Part shown: positions 15,580-17,404 of the stretch, piece by piece
How positions within the stretch are numbered: the stretch's first letter is position 1
How the letters are laid out: each line of letters starts with the position of its first letter
Translations under genes and position numbers: made by a program
Notes under the pieces: generated by a model
Databases searched by the model: none
Told to the model about the DNA's origin: nothing
What the model saw: only the letters and a program-made list of their open reading frames with translations
Assembly: GCA_018668795.1 (NCBI GenBank)
Contig: JABJBD010000025.1
Location: 1-17,404, forward strand
From: Candidatus Puniceispirillum sp.
GTDB taxonomy: Bacteria > Pseudomonadota > Alphaproteobacteria > Puniceispirillales > Puniceispirillaceae
Reading direction: 5' to 3'
Length of the DNA: 17,404 nucleotides

Positions 15580-15606
15580 CAGATTTGTTACCGAATCAGG
15601 TGATGA

Positions 15607-16737
15607 TTAGCCCGGAATTTTGCCAAGAACACCTTCGAGATAATAGTTCATACCCCACAGGCCACCATCATCAAGCGCTTCACCCGCACCAATGACCGTG
15701 TTGCCTTCGTTATCCTTCAATGGACCGGTAAAGATGTTCATACCACCTTTGATCTTATCCGCAGCTTCCTGTGCCTTGGCGGCAACGTCTGCTGGCATAT
15801 TTTCAAACGGGGTCAGCACCAGATAATCATCAGCCATACCTTTCCAGGTGTTGCCAGCCCAATGATCTGGGCCTTCGCCAGTTGACCATGAACCATCCAT
15901 AAGCTGTTGGATTTTACCGACATAGTAAGGTGTCCAGTTATTGACCGAACTAAATAGCTGTGCTTTTGGTGCGAACGCTTTCATATCGCTTGATTGACCA
16001 AAACCGAACACGCCAGCCTTTTCGGCTGTCTGCAACATGGCCGGGCTGTCTGTATGCTGTGCTAGAATGTCGGCGCCCTCGGCAATATGCACCTTGGCCG
16101 CGTCAGCTTCCTTTACCGGATCATACCAGCTGCTGACCCAAATGATTGACATTTCAGCATTCGGATTCACTTCGCGCAGACCCGCTGCAAAGGCGTTAAT
16201 GCCCTGAATAACTTCTGGAATCGGGAATGATGCGATATAGCCGATGCGGTTGGATTTGGTCATCATACCCGCAACAACACCCTGCACGTAACGGCCTTCA
16301 TAGAAACGGATGTTTCCAGTCGCCATATTCGTACTACGCTTATAGCCGGTAATATGCTCAAACTTCACATCAGGAAATTCCTTTGCGACCTTCAATGTTG
16401 GATCCATATAGCCAAAGGATGTTGTGAAAATGATCTTGTTACCCTGTTGTGCAAGTTCACGAATAACGCGCGTTGCATCAGGACCTTCGGGTACATTCTC
16501 GACATAGGATGTCTCGACCTTGTCGCCAAAATGGGCATCAACTTCCTGACGTGCAACTTCATGTGCATAGGTCCAGCCATGGTCACCTGGATTGGTCAGA
16601 TAGACAAAACCAACTTTTACCTTGTCGGTCATGGCTACTTTTGCCTCTTCTTCTTTTTGCTTGCCTGTAAGAAGCGCAATAGCGATTACGACAACAAGTC
16701 CAACCCCTATCCACGTTACTAATTTATTGGATTTCAT
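15607..16737 (-). CDS. BMP family ABC transporter substrate-binding protein
   Basis: This is the periplasmic receptor of a BMP/PnrA-type ABC importer; characterised relatives bind purine nucleosides or related compounds. From ATG 16737 it has 376 residues. GAGGAG (complement of 16744-16749) lies six bases upstream and fixes this start over an in-frame one at 16803, which would overlap the permease gene. The family opening KVGFVYLTNPGDHGWTYAHE is at 41-60, with FGYMDP and YIASFPIPEVIQGINAF further on. The N-terminus has one hydrophobic helix (about 7-23) followed by GKQKEEE, with no cysteine lipobox and no clear signal peptidase I site, so it may stay anchored in the inner membrane. It follows the second permease gene by 32 bases and ends the operon. 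The ligand is not readable from sequence. Confidence 0.92.
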   Translation of the reverse strand: MKSNKLVTWIGVGLVVVIAIALLTGKQKEEEAKVAMTDKVKVGFVYLTNPGDHGWTYAHEVARQEVDAHFGDKVETSYVENVPEGPDATRVIRELAQQGNKIIFTTSFGYMDPTLKVAKEFPDVKFEHITGYKRSTNMATGNIRFYEGRYVQGVVAGMMTKSNRIGYIASFPIPEVIQGINAFAAGLREVNPNAEMSIIWVSSWYDPVKEADAAKVHIAEGADILAQHTDSPAMLQTAEKAGVFGFGQSSDMKAFAPKAQLFSSVNNWTPYYVGKIQQLMDGSWSTGEGPDHWAGNTWKGMADDYLVLTPFENMPADVAAKAQEAADKIKGGMNIFTGPLKDNEGNTVIGAGEALDDGGLWGMNYYLEGVLGKIPG

Positions 16738-16743
16738 TTTTTT

Positions 16744-16749
16744 CTCCTC
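16744..16749 (-). promoter_or_regulatory. Ribosome-binding site deciding the substrate-binding protein start
   Basis: GAGGAG on the minus strand lies six bases before ATG 16737 and within the gap between permease and receptor genes. It rules against the longer in-frame start. Confidence 0.85.
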
Positions 16750-16769
16750 TTTACTGGGGTTAACCTCAA

Positions 16770-17404
16770 CTATTTTCCAACGTGGAAAATCCGCCCCAAA
16801 CATGCTGGCGAATTGGCCAGCGCAAATTCACGATTCCGCGAAATCAAGACCAGAACGACGATCGTCGAGATATAGGGCAACATGGCCAATATCTGTGACG
16901 GCGTTGTCCAACCACGCGCCTGACCCGCCAGTTGCATAATGGTAATACCGCCAAAGATCAGCGCGCCTACAAATACGCGCCATGGCAACCATGAAGCAAA
17001 TACGACAAGAGCCAATGCAATCCACCCACGTCCCGCTGTCATGCCTTCGGCCCAATGCGGAGTCAGTACGAGTGGAAGATAGGCACCACCAAGCCCTGCC
17101 ATCATGCCGCCAAACAGCACGGCAATCAATCGAACAAATAATACCGGATAGCCAAGTGCATGCGCACTATCATGATTATCGCCTACCGCACGCATTACCA
17201 GACCTGCCCGCGTATATTTTAAAAACCAGGCAATCAGTGCAACCATAATAACCGCAAGATACGCCATAATATCATGCTGAAATACTAACGCGCCTACCAC
17301 AGGAATATCCGCCAGAATGGGAATAGGCAGTTGCGGCAAGCCTTCGATCGCCTTGCCTACCAGCGGCGCCCCAACGAGACCCGAAAGACCCGTGCCAAAA
17401 ATGG
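16770..17404 (-). CDS. ABC transporter permease (BMP/nucleoside type), 5' partial
   Basis: This is an inner-membrane permease of the branched-chain/BMP-type importer family (BPD_transp_2), the second of the usual pair. The frame is open to the right edge, reading IFGTGLSGLVGAPLVGKAIE before the first potential start (TTG at 17339), which is typical internal sequence of these permeases, so the gene begins outside the window. Several helices are visible, with the family stretch TRAGLVMRAVGDNHDSAHALG and LFGGMMAGLGGAYLPL. The C-terminus is short and polar (REFALANSPACLGRIFHVGK). It precedes the substrate-binding protein gene by 32 bases; the ATPase and first permease should lie further right. 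The transporter class is confident; the substrate is inferred from family only. Confidence 0.9.
   Translation of the reverse strand, partial: IFGTGLSGLVGAPLVGKAIEGLPQLPIPILADIPVVGALVFQHDIMAYLAVIMVALIAWFLKYTRAGLVMRAVGDNHDSAHALGYPVLFVRLIAVLFGGMMAGLGGAYLPLVLTPHWAEGMTAGRGWIALALVVFASWLPWRVFVGALIFGGITIMQLAGQARGWTTPSQILAMLPYISTIVVLVLISRNREFALANSPACLGRIFHVGK
16773..16789. repeat. Perfect palindrome at the permease/receptor junction
   Basis: TTTTCCA-ACG-TGGAAAA has 7-bp arms and a 3-base loop, inside the last codons of the permease gene. A hairpin here could protect the receptor message from 3' exonuclease decay coming from upstream, raising receptor level over permease. That role is known for other ABC operons and is inferred here. 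Confidence 0.4.

Noticed and set aside
16738..16803. Longer substrate-binding protein start
   Set aside because: It overlaps the permease end and lies upstream of a clear GAGGAG site that serves ATG 16737.
1..17404. CRISPR array, transposon, prophage, tRNA or defence island
   Set aside because: No regularly spaced repeats, transposase or integrase genes, cloverleaf sequences or defence families were seen anywhere; gene content is ordinary chromosomal.

Overview
The window looks like a stretch of a free-living, probably marine alphaproteobacterial chromosome. G+C is near 50% by eye, genes are tightly packed, and the gene families (alphaproteobacterial GlnE, DUF1489, a RamB/ScfR-type regulator, BMP-family nucleoside-type ABC transport) fit that class. 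A SAR116/Puniceispirillales-like host is my guess from overall flavour; no 16S or marker gene here proves it.

Layout. Positions 3-5924, plus strand: a MATE efflux pump cut by the left edge, glnE (the two-domain controller of glutamine synthetase adenylylation), and a YcaD-like MFS transporter. Positions 5925-6940, plus strand: an AT-rich spacer with inverted repeats, a secreted SNase-like nuclease and a 68-residue protein of unknown function. Positions 6965-8842, minus strand: mgtE (Mg2+ channel) followed by a DUF1489 gene, probably co-transcribed. Positions 9042-12157: a RamB-type regulator (minus) divergent from isocitrate lyase aceA (plus), with an AT-rich palindromic control region between them and a strong terminator after aceA. 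Positions 12179-14474, minus strand: a two-gene operon of a D-2-hydroxyacid dehydrogenase (glyoxylate/hydroxypyruvate reductase type) and a MOFRL-family glycerate 2-kinase. Positions 14648-15385, minus: a secreted, very acidic repeat protein of unknown function. Positions 15607-17404, minus: the end of a BMP-type ABC uptake operon (second permease, cut by the right edge, then the substrate-binding protein).

How the genes fit together. The clearest functional group is the C2/C3 node. Isocitrate lyase makes glyoxylate under a fatty-acyl/acetate-type regulator. The convergent operon can reduce glyoxylate or hydroxypyruvate and phosphorylate glycerate into lower glycolysis. The other genes are housekeeping or transport and show no shared pathway.

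I found no phage, transposon, CRISPR array, defence island, toxin-antitoxin pair, tRNA or rRNA, and no convincing undescribed multi-gene system. The least explained items are the acidic secreted repeat protein, the hairpin abutting the nuclease start codon, a 13-bp inverted repeat before it, the 68-residue protein, and the palindromic aceA/regulator control region.
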